Source: Streptomyces sindenensis (lineage in GTDB: Bacteria > Actinomycetota > Actinomycetes > Streptomycetales > Streptomycetaceae). From it: a DNA stretch of 64,000 nucleotides. The position numbers and the translations under genes are program-made. The stretch is taken from NCBI RefSeq assembly GCF_014649035.1, contig NZ_BMSG01000022.1, positions 57,156 to 121,155 on the forward strand, in the 5' to 3' direction. Below, in pieces: positions 7,748 through 16,045 of this stretch (its first letter is position 1; each line of letters begins with the position of its first letter). The notes beneath the pieces were generated by a model, which was given only the letters and a program-made list of their open reading frames with translations, did no database searches and was not told where the DNA came from.

Positions 7748-8590
7748 TCAGACGCGGTGCGGCACCGTGATGCGGTAGCCCTCCTCCAGGAGCCGGGGAA
7801 GGTACCGGCGCAGGGCGGCGACGCTCTGCGAGCGGTCGCCGCCCGCGTCGTGCGAGAGGACGACGACACCGGGCGCCGCCCCGTCCAGCACCCGGCGGAC
7901 GATCGTGCCGGTCCCGGGCTCCTTCCAGTCGAGCGTGTCCACGGTCCAGGCCATCGGTTCCATGCCCAACTCGGCCCCGATCTCGAAGGAGTTGCGGTTC
8001 CACGCACCGTAGGGGGCGCGGTACCACAGCGGCGGGGCGCCGAGCGCCCGCTCCACCACGTCGCTGGTACGCCCCAGCTCGTCGCGGATCTCGGGGCGGG
8101 AGAGCTTCGGGATCAGCGGATGGGACCAGGAGTGGTTGCCCACCACATGCCCGTCGTCGGCCATCTCGCGCAGCAGGCCGGGGTTGCCCTCGGCCATCTC
8201 GCCGCAGACGAAGAACATCGCGCGGACCCGGTGGGCGCGCAGGGTGGCGAGGATGTCCGGGGTGTACCGCGGATCGGGGCCGTCGTCGAAGCTGAGGACC
8301 ATCGAGTGCCCGAGGTCGGGAAGGTGCTCGAAGGGGCGGGTGCGCACGGGCGGTCTGGCCGGTCTGAACCGGGCCGGGGCGCCCGCGGTCATGGGCTCCA
8401 GGCGGTACGGGGAGGGCCTGCCGCGGACGGTCGCCGGGGGTCCGGCGGCCGCGGCGGGTGGCGTGCGGGCGGGACGGCCGGGCGTCGAGGCCGGATCGGC
8501 GACGGCCAGGTGCACGGCGGTGGCGGCTCCGAGACCGAGGACGGCCCTCAGGAGGGTGCGGCGCTCGGGTCCGGTGTGATCACGTGTCAT
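7748..8590 (-). CDS. Exported polysaccharide/peptidoglycan deacetylase (NodB domain, CE4)
   Basis: A 280-residue metal-dependent deacetylase. All five CE4 motifs are present: SFDDGPDP (metal-binding Asp pair), HSWSHP (metal-binding His pair), RAPYG, DTLDW and VVLSHD. The N-terminus reads TGPERRTLLRAVLGLG, a twin-arginine-type signal with a weak hydrophobic core, so export by Tat is likely. Removal of acetyl groups from GlcNAc or MurNAc in the wall is the usual role. ATG 8590 is chosen because it immediately precedes the signal; an ATG 30 codons earlier would add an unlikely low-complexity leader. It converges on the sortase gene. Confidence 0.92.
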   Translation of the reverse strand: MTRDHTGPERRTLLRAVLGLGAATAVHLAVADPASTPGRPARTPPAAAAGPPATVRGRPSPYRLEPMTAGAPARFRPARPPVRTRPFEHLPDLGHSMVLSFDDGPDPRYTPDILATLRAHRVRAMFFVCGEMAEGNPGLLREMADDGHVVGNHSWSHPLIPKLSRPEIRDELGRTSDVVERALGAPPLWYRAPYGAWNRNSFEIGAELGMEPMAWTVDTLDWKEPGTGTIVRRVLDGAAPGVVVLSHDAGGDRSQSVAALRRYLPRLLEEGYRITVPHRV

Positions 8591-8753
8591 GGCCAACTGC
8601 TCGCACGGCCGGACGTCCGCCCCGGCCGCCGACACGGAGGCCGACACGGACGCCGAACGTTTTGTACCCGATCGACGCACTATGTTCCTATTCGCCGGAG
8701 GTATCTGCCGACCGGGACGGCCCCTCTCCGGGCGAGCCGATAGCCTCGGAGCC

Positions 8754-9215
8754 GTGACAGAGCAGCAGCCTCATCAGTTCGAACGCGGTACGGACGGCCC
8801 CAAGGTGATCGTCGCGGGGCTCGACGGCTCCGATTCGTCGATGCGCGCGGCGGCCTACGCCGCCGGACTGGCCCGTCGGCAGCACGCCGTGCTGGCCCTG
8901 GTGTACGTGCAGCCGGTCCTGACGGCGGGCGCCGCCCTGGGCGTACCGGTCGGCGATACGACGGGTGAGGTCGCGGACTCCCTGGTCTCCGAGATCCGGG
9001 AGGCGACGGAGCGCTTCAAGGACGCGTGGGACGTGCGCTGGGAGTTCCACACCTTCCGCGGCGACCCCTACAACGGGCTGGTGACGGCGGCCGACGAGCT
9101 GACGGCGGACGCGGTGGTGGTCGGGGCCTCGGAGTCGGCCGGGCACCGCTTCATCGGTTCGGTGGCCGTACGCCTGGTGAAGGCCGGGCGCTGGCCGGTC
9201 ACCGTGGTGCCGTAG
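8754..9215 (+). CDS. Universal stress protein (UspA family), single domain
   Basis: A 153-residue alpha/beta protein. It opens with KVIVAGLDGSDSSMRAAAYA (nucleotide-binding Asp in strand 1) and ends with DAVVVGASESAGHRFIGSVA and WPVTVVP, the usual UspA phosphate-binding loop and last strand. The loop is a looser match than the classic G-2x-G-9x-G(S/T) pattern. The GTG at 8754 is chosen; TAGCCT at 8741-8746 lies 7 bases before it, which would make a leaderless mRNA. It is divergent from the deacetylase. Confidence 0.85.
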   Translation: MTEQQPHQFERGTDGPKVIVAGLDGSDSSMRAAAYAAGLARRQHAVLALVYVQPVLTAGAALGVPVGDTTGEVADSLVSEIREATERFKDAWDVRWEFHTFRGDPYNGLVTAADELTADAVVVGASESAGHRFIGSVAVRLVKAGRWPVTVVP

Positions 9216-9242
9216 AACCCCGCCGCCGACCGCCGCCTGACC

Positions 9243-10451
9243 CTACTTGCCCATGCGAAGCCCGTCCGCCTCCGCGCCCCGGCCGAGGACGACGGTACGG
9301 ATCCGGTCGCGGACCTCACGGAGGTGCCCGGCCCCGCCCTCGGAAGAGTCGAGGGCGGCGTTGAGGTTGACGGCCCGCCCGGTCGCGGTGTCGTACCACT
9401 GCGGCACGAACTCGGCCTTCCTCACCTTCCAGCGCTCACCGCGTTTCACGGGCGGCGCGAAGGTGAAGCGGCCCATCGAACTCTGGTTGCCGCGCGGGTC
9501 CCGCGCGCCCTCGTGGTTGATCATGTCGCCGGCGATCTGGTCGCCCATGCCGTACACGACCCAGGTGCCGTTGACCTTCTCGTACGCCTGGGGCACATGG
9601 GCGTGGGTACCGATGATCAGGTCGATGTCGGGGCGGCCCCGGTCCGTGGAGGCGGTGAGCCGCTCGGCGAGGTCCAGTTGCCCCGCGTCGGGCTCGTCCT
9701 GCCATTCGGTGCCCCAGTGGGCGGAGAGGACGACGACGTCGGCGCCCGCCCGGCGGGCCGCCCTGGCCTCCTCGATGATCTTCCGCTCGTCGGTGACGTT
9801 CACCGTCCAGGGGCGGTCGGCGGGGAGCGGGATGTCGTTGGTGCCGTAGGTGTACGCGAGGTGGGCGACCCGGGCCGCACCCTTCCCCGGGCCGGCGGGC
9901 AGGATCGTCGGGCGGGCGGCCTCGGCGGCGGTGCGGGCGGAGCCTGCGTGCCGGATGCCCGCCCCGTCCAGCGCGTCGAGGGTGCGCCGGACCCCCTCGG
10001 CACCGTCGTCGAGGGTGTGGTTGGAGGCGGTGGAGCAGGAGTCGAACCCGGTGGTGCGCAGGGCGGAGGCGATCTCGGGGGGCGACTTGAAGTTCGGGTA
10101 GCCGGTGTAGGGGCCGCCCTCCTTCCCGTACACGGTCTCCATGTGGCAGAACGCCAGGTCAGCGCCGGAGACGACCGGAGCGGCACCGGCCAGCATCGGG
10201 GCGAAGTCGTAGCCGGCGCCGCCCGCGTCGGCGGCGGCCTGGTCGATGACGGAGGAGTGCGGCAGGACGTCGCCCGCGGCGAGGAGTGTGAACGGGCGGG
10301 GTCCGCCCGCCCCCTGGCCGCCCGCGCCCCGGGCGGCGGCGGGCGATCCGCTCGGCGCGGAGGTCCCGGGCTGCGGCCCGGTGCAGCCGGTGGCCGCGGC
10401 GAGCATGAGGGCGAGGGCGGCCACGGCGCCCGGTCGGATGCGCTGCGTCAT
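9243..10451 (-). CDS. CapA-family metallophosphatase-fold lipoprotein
   Basis: A 402-residue lipoprotein with lipobox AATGC (Cys at about residue 23) and a short linker. It carries the CapA/PgsA fold: LLAAGDVLPHSS (first metal ligands), FCHMETVYG, ASNHTLDDG, VLSAHWGTEW and IIGTHAHVPQAYE. In Bacillus, CapA homologues take part in poly-gamma-glutamate export. Stand-alone actinobacterial versions without capB/capC, as here, have no proven substrate and are usually called CapA family proteins. It is divergent from the ECF sigma factor at 10719 with a 267-base gap that is noticeably less GC-rich (10470-10540). Confidence 0.9.
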   Translation of the reverse strand: MTQRIRPGAVAALALMLAAATGCTGPQPGTSAPSGSPAAARGAGGQGAGGPRPFTLLAAGDVLPHSSVIDQAAADAGGAGYDFAPMLAGAAPVVSGADLAFCHMETVYGKEGGPYTGYPNFKSPPEIASALRTTGFDSCSTASNHTLDDGAEGVRRTLDALDGAGIRHAGSARTAAEAARPTILPAGPGKGAARVAHLAYTYGTNDIPLPADRPWTVNVTDERKIIEEARAARRAGADVVVLSAHWGTEWQDEPDAGQLDLAERLTASTDRGRPDIDLIIGTHAHVPQAYEKVNGTWVVYGMGDQIAGDMINHEGARDPRGNQSSMGRFTFAPPVKRGERWKVRKAEFVPQWYDTATGRAVNLNAALDSSEGGAGHLREVRDRIRTVVLGRGAEADGLRMGK

Positions 10452-10718
10452 CTGCTCGACTCCACGTTCGGATGATTACGACTATCCGACTACATAGATC
10501 CTCATATCGCATAAGCAAGGAGCATTGCCGCATATCTAGCTGAACTGGTCGTACCGGCCGACCCCGACGGCCCCTCGACCGTTCACCGCACCATTCGCCG
10601 CACTGAGCGACCGCTCGTCGCACGCCTCGGCGCACCGGGTGTTCCCACGCCGCCGAATGCGTTCGTATACGCCAGTCGGCAACGCGGCCGTCAGGGGCCT
10701 CGGCGGGAGAGGACGTTC

Positions 10719-11291
10719 ATGAAGACCACCACGACGACCGACGAACGGACCCTGGCGGAGCTGCAGCGGGAACACGGCCCCGCCCTGTTCCACTTCCTCC
10801 TCGGCCTCACCTTCGGGGACCGGCAGCGGGCCGAGGACCTGGTGCAGGAAACCCTCGTACGCGCCTGGCAGCACCCCGAGGCGTTCGACGCGCCCTACGA
10901 CTCGATGCGGCCGTGGCTGTTCACCGTCGGCCGGCGCCTCGCCATCGACGCGCGCCGCTCCCGCCAGGCCCGCCCCGTCGAGGTCAGCGACACGGTGCTG
11001 GAGAGCACTCCGGACACCCTGGACACCGCGGACCGCGCGGTGCACACCCTGGATGTGCGGGAGGCGGTCCGGACGCTGAGCCCCGAGCACCGCGCGGTGC
11101 TGGTGCAGATCTACTTCCGCGGGCTGAGCGTCGGCGAGACGGCGGAGGTGCTCGGGATCCCGGCGGGGACCGTCAAGTCCCGTTCGTACTACGCCCTGCG
11201 GGTCCTCTCCCGCACGCTTCCCGGCTACTCCCGCAGGTCCTCCGCCCGGAGCAGCGCCAGCAGGGCGGAGGCCTCGGCCACCTCCACATAG
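10719..11291 (+). CDS. ECF sigma factor
   Basis: A 190-residue group 4 sigma factor. Region 2 spans about residues 15-85 (HGPALFHFLLGLTFGDRQRAEDLVQETLVRAWQH, written in parts: the core is AEDLVQETLVRAW). Region 4 is at about 115-165 (LSPEHRAVLVQIYFRGLS, then AEVLGIPAGTVKSRSYYALR). It starts at ATG 10719 after GGGAGAGG. The last 22 codons overlap, on the opposite strand, the 3' end of a 65-residue zinc-binding protein that is its likely anti-sigma factor. The Ser/Arg-rich tail (SRRSSARSSASR) lies wholly in the overlap and may exist only because the other strand is constrained. Confidence 0.88.
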   Translation: MKTTTTTDERTLAELQREHGPALFHFLLGLTFGDRQRAEDLVQETLVRAWQHPEAFDAPYDSMRPWLFTVGRRLAIDARRSRQARPVEVSDTVLESTPDTLDTADRAVHTLDVREAVRTLSPEHRAVLVQIYFRGLSVGETAEVLGIPAGTVKSRSYYALRVLSRTLPGYSRRSSARSSASRAEASATST

Positions 11292-11422
11292 ACCTGGGCG
11301 CAGCCGTCGCAGCCCTGGAGGTGACGGGCGACCCGGCAGGTCTCCTCCGCGTTCAGGGCGTCCAGGACGTACGCACCCAGCAGCAGGCGCACATGCGGGT
11401 CGTCGCCGGGGTCGGCACTCAT
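11225..11422 (-). CDS. Mini zinc-binding anti-sigma (ZAS-type) protein, 65 aa
   Basis: A short protein: HVRLLLGAYVLDALNAEE followed by VARHLQGCDGCAQVY. The HxxxCxxC pattern (HLQGCDGC) is the zinc-binding core of ZAS/zf-HC2 anti-sigma domains. There is no membrane helix, so it would be a soluble, possibly redox-responsive inhibitor. It is encoded tail-to-tail with the ECF sigma gene, overlapping it by 67 bases. ATG 11422 has GAGG upstream. Partnership with the neighbouring sigma factor is inferred from family and position; the usual arrangement is co-directional. Confidence 0.75.
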   Translation of the reverse strand: MSADPGDDPHVRLLLGAYVLDALNAEETCRVARHLQGCDGCAQVYVEVAEASALLALLRAEDLRE

Positions 11423-11534
11423 TCGCAGCCTCGCATCTTCTGGGCGATCCTCCCCTTCTGCCCACGCGGGGCACCCGCCCCCGGTTCAATGCTGCGTGAA
11501 GCCCGGTACCGAGCAAGGAAAGAGGCGAGACGGG

Positions 11535-12053
11535 ATGCGTCCCGAGGATACGGATGAGGCCGGTGGGAACGGGCTCCGGGTGCCGATGACCTGGCTGACC
11601 ACCGAGTATCTGGCCGACGAGCTGTTACGGACCGGCGATCTGATGGAGCCGACGACGCTGGAGTTCCGGGCGGGGCGTGACGCCCTCGCGCTGACGATGT
11701 TCCTGTGCGAGTTCCCCCGCGACGCCCCCGCCCCTCGGGCCCTGCCCGAGCCGCGGGTCGACGAGCTGCGCGTGCTCACGGCGTACGAGGGCACCTGGCG
11801 CAGCTGGATCCGCGAGCGGCTGGCGACGTCGGAGCGGTGCGCCGAGCCGGGCGACCCCGATCTGGCGCTGGCCCGGTCTGCCTGGCGGTGGCTGGAGGAG
11901 ACCGAACTGCTCGCGGCGGACCTGGACGCGATCGGCCCCGCGTCCTGGGAGGCCGCGCCGGACGGGGCGGGCGGCGACCAGGAGGTCCGGGTCTGGACGC
12001 CCGCGTGGCAGTTGGGGCTGCCGCTGGGGCATCTGGCCGTCCATCTGTGCTGA
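11535..12053 (+). CDS. Hypothetical protein with a TTA (bldA) codon
   Basis: A 172-residue soluble acidic protein with no domain I recognise. It is Trp- and Glu-rich (TYEGTWRSWIRERL is close to the real stretch AYEGTWRSWIRERL; RSAWRWLEETELLAADL), with no signal peptide or membrane helix. Codon 31 is TTA (11625-11627), the codon read by the bldA tRNA, so its translation should depend on bldA. ATG 11535 is preceded by AAGGAAAGAGG; GTG 11496 is the alternative. It diverges from the mini anti-sigma gene and converges on the LytS-type kinase gene. Confidence 0.7.
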   Translation: MRPEDTDEAGGNGLRVPMTWLTTEYLADELLRTGDLMEPTTLEFRAGRDALALTMFLCEFPRDAPAPRALPEPRVDELRVLTAYEGTWRSWIRERLATSERCAEPGDPDLALARSAWRWLEETELLAADLDAIGPASWEAAPDGAGGDQEVRVWTPAWQLGLPLGHLAVHLC

Positions 12054-12084
12054 CGGCCCCTCCTTCGAAGCTTGAGCTCCCTCC

Positions 12085-13275
12085 TCAGGAACCGTGCACG
12101 CCCGCGCGGTACTTGGGCAGCCGCAGCGTGATCTTCATGCCCGCCCCGACCCCGGTCTCGATGACGAGCCCGTAGTCGTCCCCGTAGACCTGGCGCAGCC
12201 GCTCGTCCACGTTGAGCAGGCCGATGCCGGTGGAGGCGCCGCCCTCGCCGCGCAGGATCTGCCGCAGCCGCTCGGGGTCCATACCGGTCCCGTCGTCCTC
12301 GATGACCACCTCCGCCTCCGAACCGGCGTCCAGGGCGCTGATGGTGATCCGACTGCGGGTGACCGCGCCTTCGAGACCGTGCTTGACGGCGTTCTCCACC
12401 AGTGGCTGGAGACACAGGAACGGCAGCGCGACCGGCAGCACTTCGGGGGCGACCTGGAGGGTCACGGCGAGGCGTTCGCCGAAACGGGCGCGGACAAGGG
12501 CCAAGTACTGGTCGATGGAGTGCAGTTCGTCAGCCAGGGTGGTGAACTCCCCGTGCCGGCGGAACGAGTAGCGGGTGAAGTCGGCGAACTCCAGCAGCAG
12601 TTCACGGGCCTGTTCGGGGTCGGTCCGGACGAACGAGGCGATGGCGGCGAGTGAGTTGAAGATGAAGTGCGGGGAGATCTGCGCCCGCAGTGCCTTGATC
12701 TCGGCCTCGATCAGCTGCGTGCGGGAGCGGTCCAGCTCGGCCAGTTCCAGCTGGACGCAGACCCAGCGCGCCACCTCCCCCGCCGCCCGGGCCAGCACCG
12801 CCGACTCGCGCGGGGCATAGGCGACGAGCGCGCCCAGGACCCGGTTCTCGACGGTGAGCGGGACGGCCACGGCCCAGCGCAGCGGGCAGTCGAGGTCGCC
12901 GCAGCCGCTGTCGAACGCGGTGTCGCGGCCGTTGTCCAGCAGCGCCTTCAGGTGCTCCATCACGTCCTTGCCGTGGTGGTGCCCGGCCCCGTCCCAGACC
13001 AGCACCCGCTCCCGGTCGGTGAGGCAGAGGGCGTCGGTGCCGAGGAGGGAGCGCAGCCTGCGGGCGGCCCGCCGGGCGCTCTCCTCGGTGAGCCCGGCCC
13101 GCAGCGGCGGGGCCGCCAGCGACGCGGTGTGCAGGGTCTCGAAGGTGGCGTGCTCGACGGGCGTGCCGACGTCGCTGGGGCGCACCGGGCGGGCGGTGCG
13201 GCGCCCCAGCAGATAGCCTGCGCCGAGCAGCAGCCCGGCGAGGACGACGACCACGGCGACGGCGGCCCCGGTCAT
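12085..13275 (-). CDS. LytS-type sensor histidine kinase
   Basis: A 396-residue kinase. One N-terminal membrane helix (about residues 2-22) is followed by a GAF-like region (about 60-180), then the His_kinase (PF06580) segment with the phospho-acceptor in QISPHFIFNSL, and a HATPase_c domain (PLVENAVKHG, EDDGTGM, STGIGLLNV). The ATGA overlap at 13272-13275 couples it to the upstream symporter gene. It is the last gene of a four-gene operon with a LytTR response regulator, so the pair should form a two-component system. With only one helix, sensing may occur through the GAF domain or through the transporter. Confidence 0.92.
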   Translation of the reverse strand: MTGAAVAVVVVLAGLLLGAGYLLGRRTARPVRPSDVGTPVEHATFETLHTASLAAPPLRAGLTEESARRAARRLRSLLGTDALCLTDRERVLVWDGAGHHHGKDVMEHLKALLDNGRDTAFDSGCGDLDCPLRWAVAVPLTVENRVLGALVAYAPRESAVLARAAGEVARWVCVQLELAELDRSRTQLIEAEIKALRAQISPHFIFNSLAAIASFVRTDPEQARELLLEFADFTRYSFRRHGEFTTLADELHSIDQYLALVRARFGERLAVTLQVAPEVLPVALPFLCLQPLVENAVKHGLEGAVTRSRITISALDAGSEAEVVIEDDGTGMDPERLRQILRGEGGASTGIGLLNVDERLRQVYGDDYGLVIETGVGAGMKITLRLPKYRAGVHGS

Positions 13276-14777
13276 CGCTCCCTCCCCACGGCGGCCCGAG
13301 CGGACGAGAGGGCTTCGGGGAGGTGGAAGCGGGTCATGGCGGCGTTGGTGCCCGGGGGGATGCGTCCCGGGGTGGCGAGCGAGACGAGGATCATCGCGAG
13401 GAAGCCGACGGGGACGGACCAGACGGCGGGCCAGGCGAGCAGGGCGTGCGGCCAGCCCGGCGGGCGTACGGCCCCGCTGACGGTGATGGCCACGGCGAGG
13501 AGCGCGGACCCGCCGCCGAGCAGGAGCCCCGCGACGGCCCCGGGCGGGGTGAGCCGCCGCCACCAGATGCCGAGGACGAGCAGCGGGCAGAAGGAGGAGG
13601 CGGAGACGGCGAAGGCCATGCCCACCGCGTCGGCCACCGGCACCCGGCTCACCAGCAGGGACCCGGCGAGCGGCACGGCGATGGCGAGGACGGTGGCGAG
13701 CCGGAAGTGGCGTACCCCGCGCGAGGGCAGGACGTCCTGGGTGATGACCCCGGCGACGGCCATGGTGAGCCCGGAGGCGGTGGACAGGAACGCAGCGAAC
13801 GCCCCGCCGGCGATCAGCGCCCCGAGGAAGTCGCCGCCGAGTCCGCCGATGACCCGGGCGGGCAGCAGCAGCACGGCGGCGTCGGCGTCTCCCCCGTACC
13901 GCAGTTCGGGGGTGTAGAGGCGGCCGAGCGCCCCGTAGATCGGGGGCAGCAGGTAGAAGAGGCCGACCAGGGCGAGGACGGCCACGGTGGTGCGGCGGGC
14001 GTCGCGGCCGTTGGGGCTGGTGTAGAAGCGGACGACGACATGCGGCAGGCCCATGGTGCCGAGGAAGGTCGCCACGATCAGCCCGTACGTCGCGTACAGC
14101 GGGTGGTCGGCGCGGAAGACGGCGAGCTGGTCGTGGAAGCTGACCCGGGGGCGGCCGTCGCCCTGCCAGGCGAGGACCAGGAAGAGGGCGGGGACGAGGA
14201 GGGCGGTGAGCTTCAGCCAGTACTGGAAGACCTGGACGAAGGTGATGGAGCGCATGCCGCCCGCGGCGACGGCGGCGGTCACGACGGTGGCGACGAGGAC
14301 GTCACCGAGCCAGCCCGGCGCGCCGGTGAGGATCTTCAGCGTCAGCCCGGCGCCCTGGAGCTGCGGTACGAGGTAGAGCCAGCCGGCCCCGACGACCAGG
14401 GCGCTGACGAGGCGGCGGACCTGCCGTGATTCGAGCCGGCCCTCGGCGAAGTCGGGCAGGGTGTAGGCCCCGGAGCGGCGCAGCGGTGCGGCGACGAAGA
14501 TCAGGAGCACCAGATATCCGGCGGTGTAGCCGACCGGGTACCAGAGCATGTCGGGGCCGTGGACGAGGACGAGTCCGGCGACGCCGAGGAAGGAGGCGGC
14601 CGAGAGGTACTCGCCGCTGATCGCGGCGGCGTTGAGGCGGGGCCGAACGGTGCGGGAGGCGACGTAGAAGTCGGAGGTCGTACGGGAGATGCGCAGGCCG
14701 AAGCCGCCGACGAGGACGGTGGCGAGGACGACGAGGGCGACCGCCACCCAGGACGCCATGTGGTCGGGGGTGCTCAC
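13272..14777 (-). CDS. Sodium:solute symporter (SSS family, ActP-like)
   Basis: A 501-residue transporter with about 13 membrane helices and the SSF signature region GEYLSAASFLGVAGLV. Pairing with a DUF485 (YjcH-like) gene is typical of acetate/pyruvate-type carriers such as ActP and MctP. GTG 14777 overlaps the DUF485 stop by GTGA; ATG 14759 is possible. The operon context with a LytS/LytTR system resembles the logic of E. coli BtsSR and YpdAB, which sense pyruvate and control carriers. A short-chain carboxylate substrate is therefore likely but not shown. Confidence 0.92.
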   Translation of the reverse strand: MSTPDHMASWVAVALVVLATVLVGGFGLRISRTTSDFYVASRTVRPRLNAAAISGEYLSAASFLGVAGLVLVHGPDMLWYPVGYTAGYLVLLIFVAAPLRRSGAYTLPDFAEGRLESRQVRRLVSALVVGAGWLYLVPQLQGAGLTLKILTGAPGWLGDVLVATVVTAAVAAGGMRSITFVQVFQYWLKLTALLVPALFLVLAWQGDGRPRVSFHDQLAVFRADHPLYATYGLIVATFLGTMGLPHVVVRFYTSPNGRDARRTTVAVLALVGLFYLLPPIYGALGRLYTPELRYGGDADAAVLLLPARVIGGLGGDFLGALIAGGAFAAFLSTASGLTMAVAGVITQDVLPSRGVRHFRLATVLAIAVPLAGSLLVSRVPVADAVGMAFAVSASSFCPLLVLGIWWRRLTPPGAVAGLLLGGGSALLAVAITVSGAVRPPGWPHALLAWPAVWSVPVGFLAMILVSLATPGRIPPGTNAAMTRFHLPEALSSARAAVGRER

Positions 14778-15136
14778 GGGGCGGGGCGGCCCTCCACCAG
14801 CCGGGCGAAGTCGCGTTCGTTGCGCTCGGCCCGGCGGACGTACCACCAGGCGGCGAGGGTGAGCGGCGGGTAGGTGGCGAACCCGAGGACGGCCCAGACG
14901 AGGGCGGAGCTGTTCAGCGCCTCGAACAGGAGCGGCAGGGTGCCCGCGACGAGGGCGAGGACGCCGAAGACGGTGAGCCCGGCGCGGAGCTGGCCGCGCA
15001 TCAGCGAGCGTACGTAGGCGCCGCCGAGGGCGGTCTGCTCGTCGATCTCCGACTGGGTGCGGTAGCGGGGCAGCGGGCGCACTCGCCGCGGCTCTCCCGT
15101 GACCACTTCGCGCCGGGGGGTTGGCTCTGCGGACAT
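14774..15136 (-). CDS. DUF485 (YjcH-like) two-helix membrane protein
   Basis: A 120-residue protein with a charged N-terminus, two membrane helices (about 52-74 and 79-98: VFGVLALVAGTLPLLF and AVLGFATYPPLTLAAWWYV), and a basic C-terminal end. DUF485 proteins are nearly always next to an SSS carrier and probably assist it. Its stop overlaps the symporter start. It lies 86 bases downstream of the response regulator. Confidence 0.9.
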   Translation of the reverse strand: MSAEPTPRREVVTGEPRRVRPLPRYRTQSEIDEQTALGGAYVRSLMRGQLRAGLTVFGVLALVAGTLPLLFEALNSSALVWAVLGFATYPPLTLAAWWYVRRAERNERDFARLVEGRPAP

Positions 15137-15222
15137 GGGCTCGGAGTGTAGGCGTCGCCGGGTGGTGCTGGGAAGGGCTTCCGGCAGGTCTCCCCAGGTC
15201 AGCGGCGACCTGGCGGCCTGGG

Positions 15223-15975
15223 TCAGCGGCCGCCCTGGCGCATCAGGAGGTCACGCAGGGCGCGGGTGTGGCGGCGGCTGACGGCGAGCTCGGCCCCCCC
15301 GATGCGCACGCTCATGCTGCCCGCGTCCAGGCGCAGCTCGTCGATCCGGTTCAGCGCCACGAGGTGGCGGCGGTGGATCCGGACGAAGCCGCGGGAACGC
15401 CAGCGCTCCTCCAGGGTGGACAGCGGGATGCGGACGAGGTGGCTGCCGCCGGCGGTGTGCAGGCGGGCGTAGTCGCCCTGGGCTTCGGCGTAGGCGATCT
15501 CGTCGATGGGGATGAAGCGGATGACGCCGCCGAGTTCGACCGGGATCTGGTCGCTCGCACCGTCGTGGACGGGTGCGGACCGGTCCCCCACCTGTTCGGC
15601 GACGCGGCGGACGGCTTCGGCGAGGCGTTCGCGGCGGACCGGTTTGAGGACGTAGTCGACGGCCTTGAGGTCGAAGGCGTGGACGGCGAAGCCCTCGTGC
15701 GCGGTGACGAAGACGATGAGCGGGGGCGCGGCGAACCCGGCGAGGAGCTGGGCGACGTCGAGACCGGTGAGACCGGCCATGTGGATGTCGAGGAAGACCA
15801 CGTCGATGGCGGACGGGTCGTCGGGGCCCGCCTCCACGGCGCTGCCGATGCGGCGCAGTGCCTCGGTCGCCCCGGTGGCGCCCTCGGCGCTGCGGACCCG
15901 GGGATCGGCGCGCAGGAGGTAGAGGAGTTCCTCCAGGGCGGGTTGTTCGTCGTCGACGGCGAGTACGCGCAGCAT
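15223..15975 (-). CDS. LytTR-family response regulator
   Basis: A 250-residue regulator. The receiver domain (about 1-120) has LAVDDEQPALEE, phospho-acceptor Asp in VVFLDIHMAG, FVTAHEGFAVHAF and the conserved Lys in VDYVLKPV. The LytTR DNA-binding domain (about 145-245) includes GDYARLHTAGG and FVRIHRRHLVALNRI. It is the first gene of the regulator-DUF485-symporter-kinase operon. Start ATG 15975 directly precedes the receiver. It diverges from an anti-sigma-like gene at 16046; the short gap (70 bases) must hold both promoters, so the regulator may act there. Confidence 0.92.
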   Translation of the reverse strand: MLRVLAVDDEQPALEELLYLLRADPRVRSAEGATGATEALRRIGSAVEAGPDDPSAIDVVFLDIHMAGLTGLDVAQLLAGFAAPPLIVFVTAHEGFAVHAFDLKAVDYVLKPVRRERLAEAVRRVAEQVGDRSAPVHDGASDQIPVELGGVIRFIPIDEIAYAEAQGDYARLHTAGGSHLVRIPLSTLEERWRSRGFVRIHRRHLVALNRIDELRLDAGSMSVRIGGAELAVSRRHTRALRDLLMRQGGR

Positions 15976-16045
15976 GGGCCGGAGTTTAGGACCTGTGGCG
16001 GCCGATGGCGTGAGTGATGCGCGGCTTGTTCCCGTACCGCAGTAC

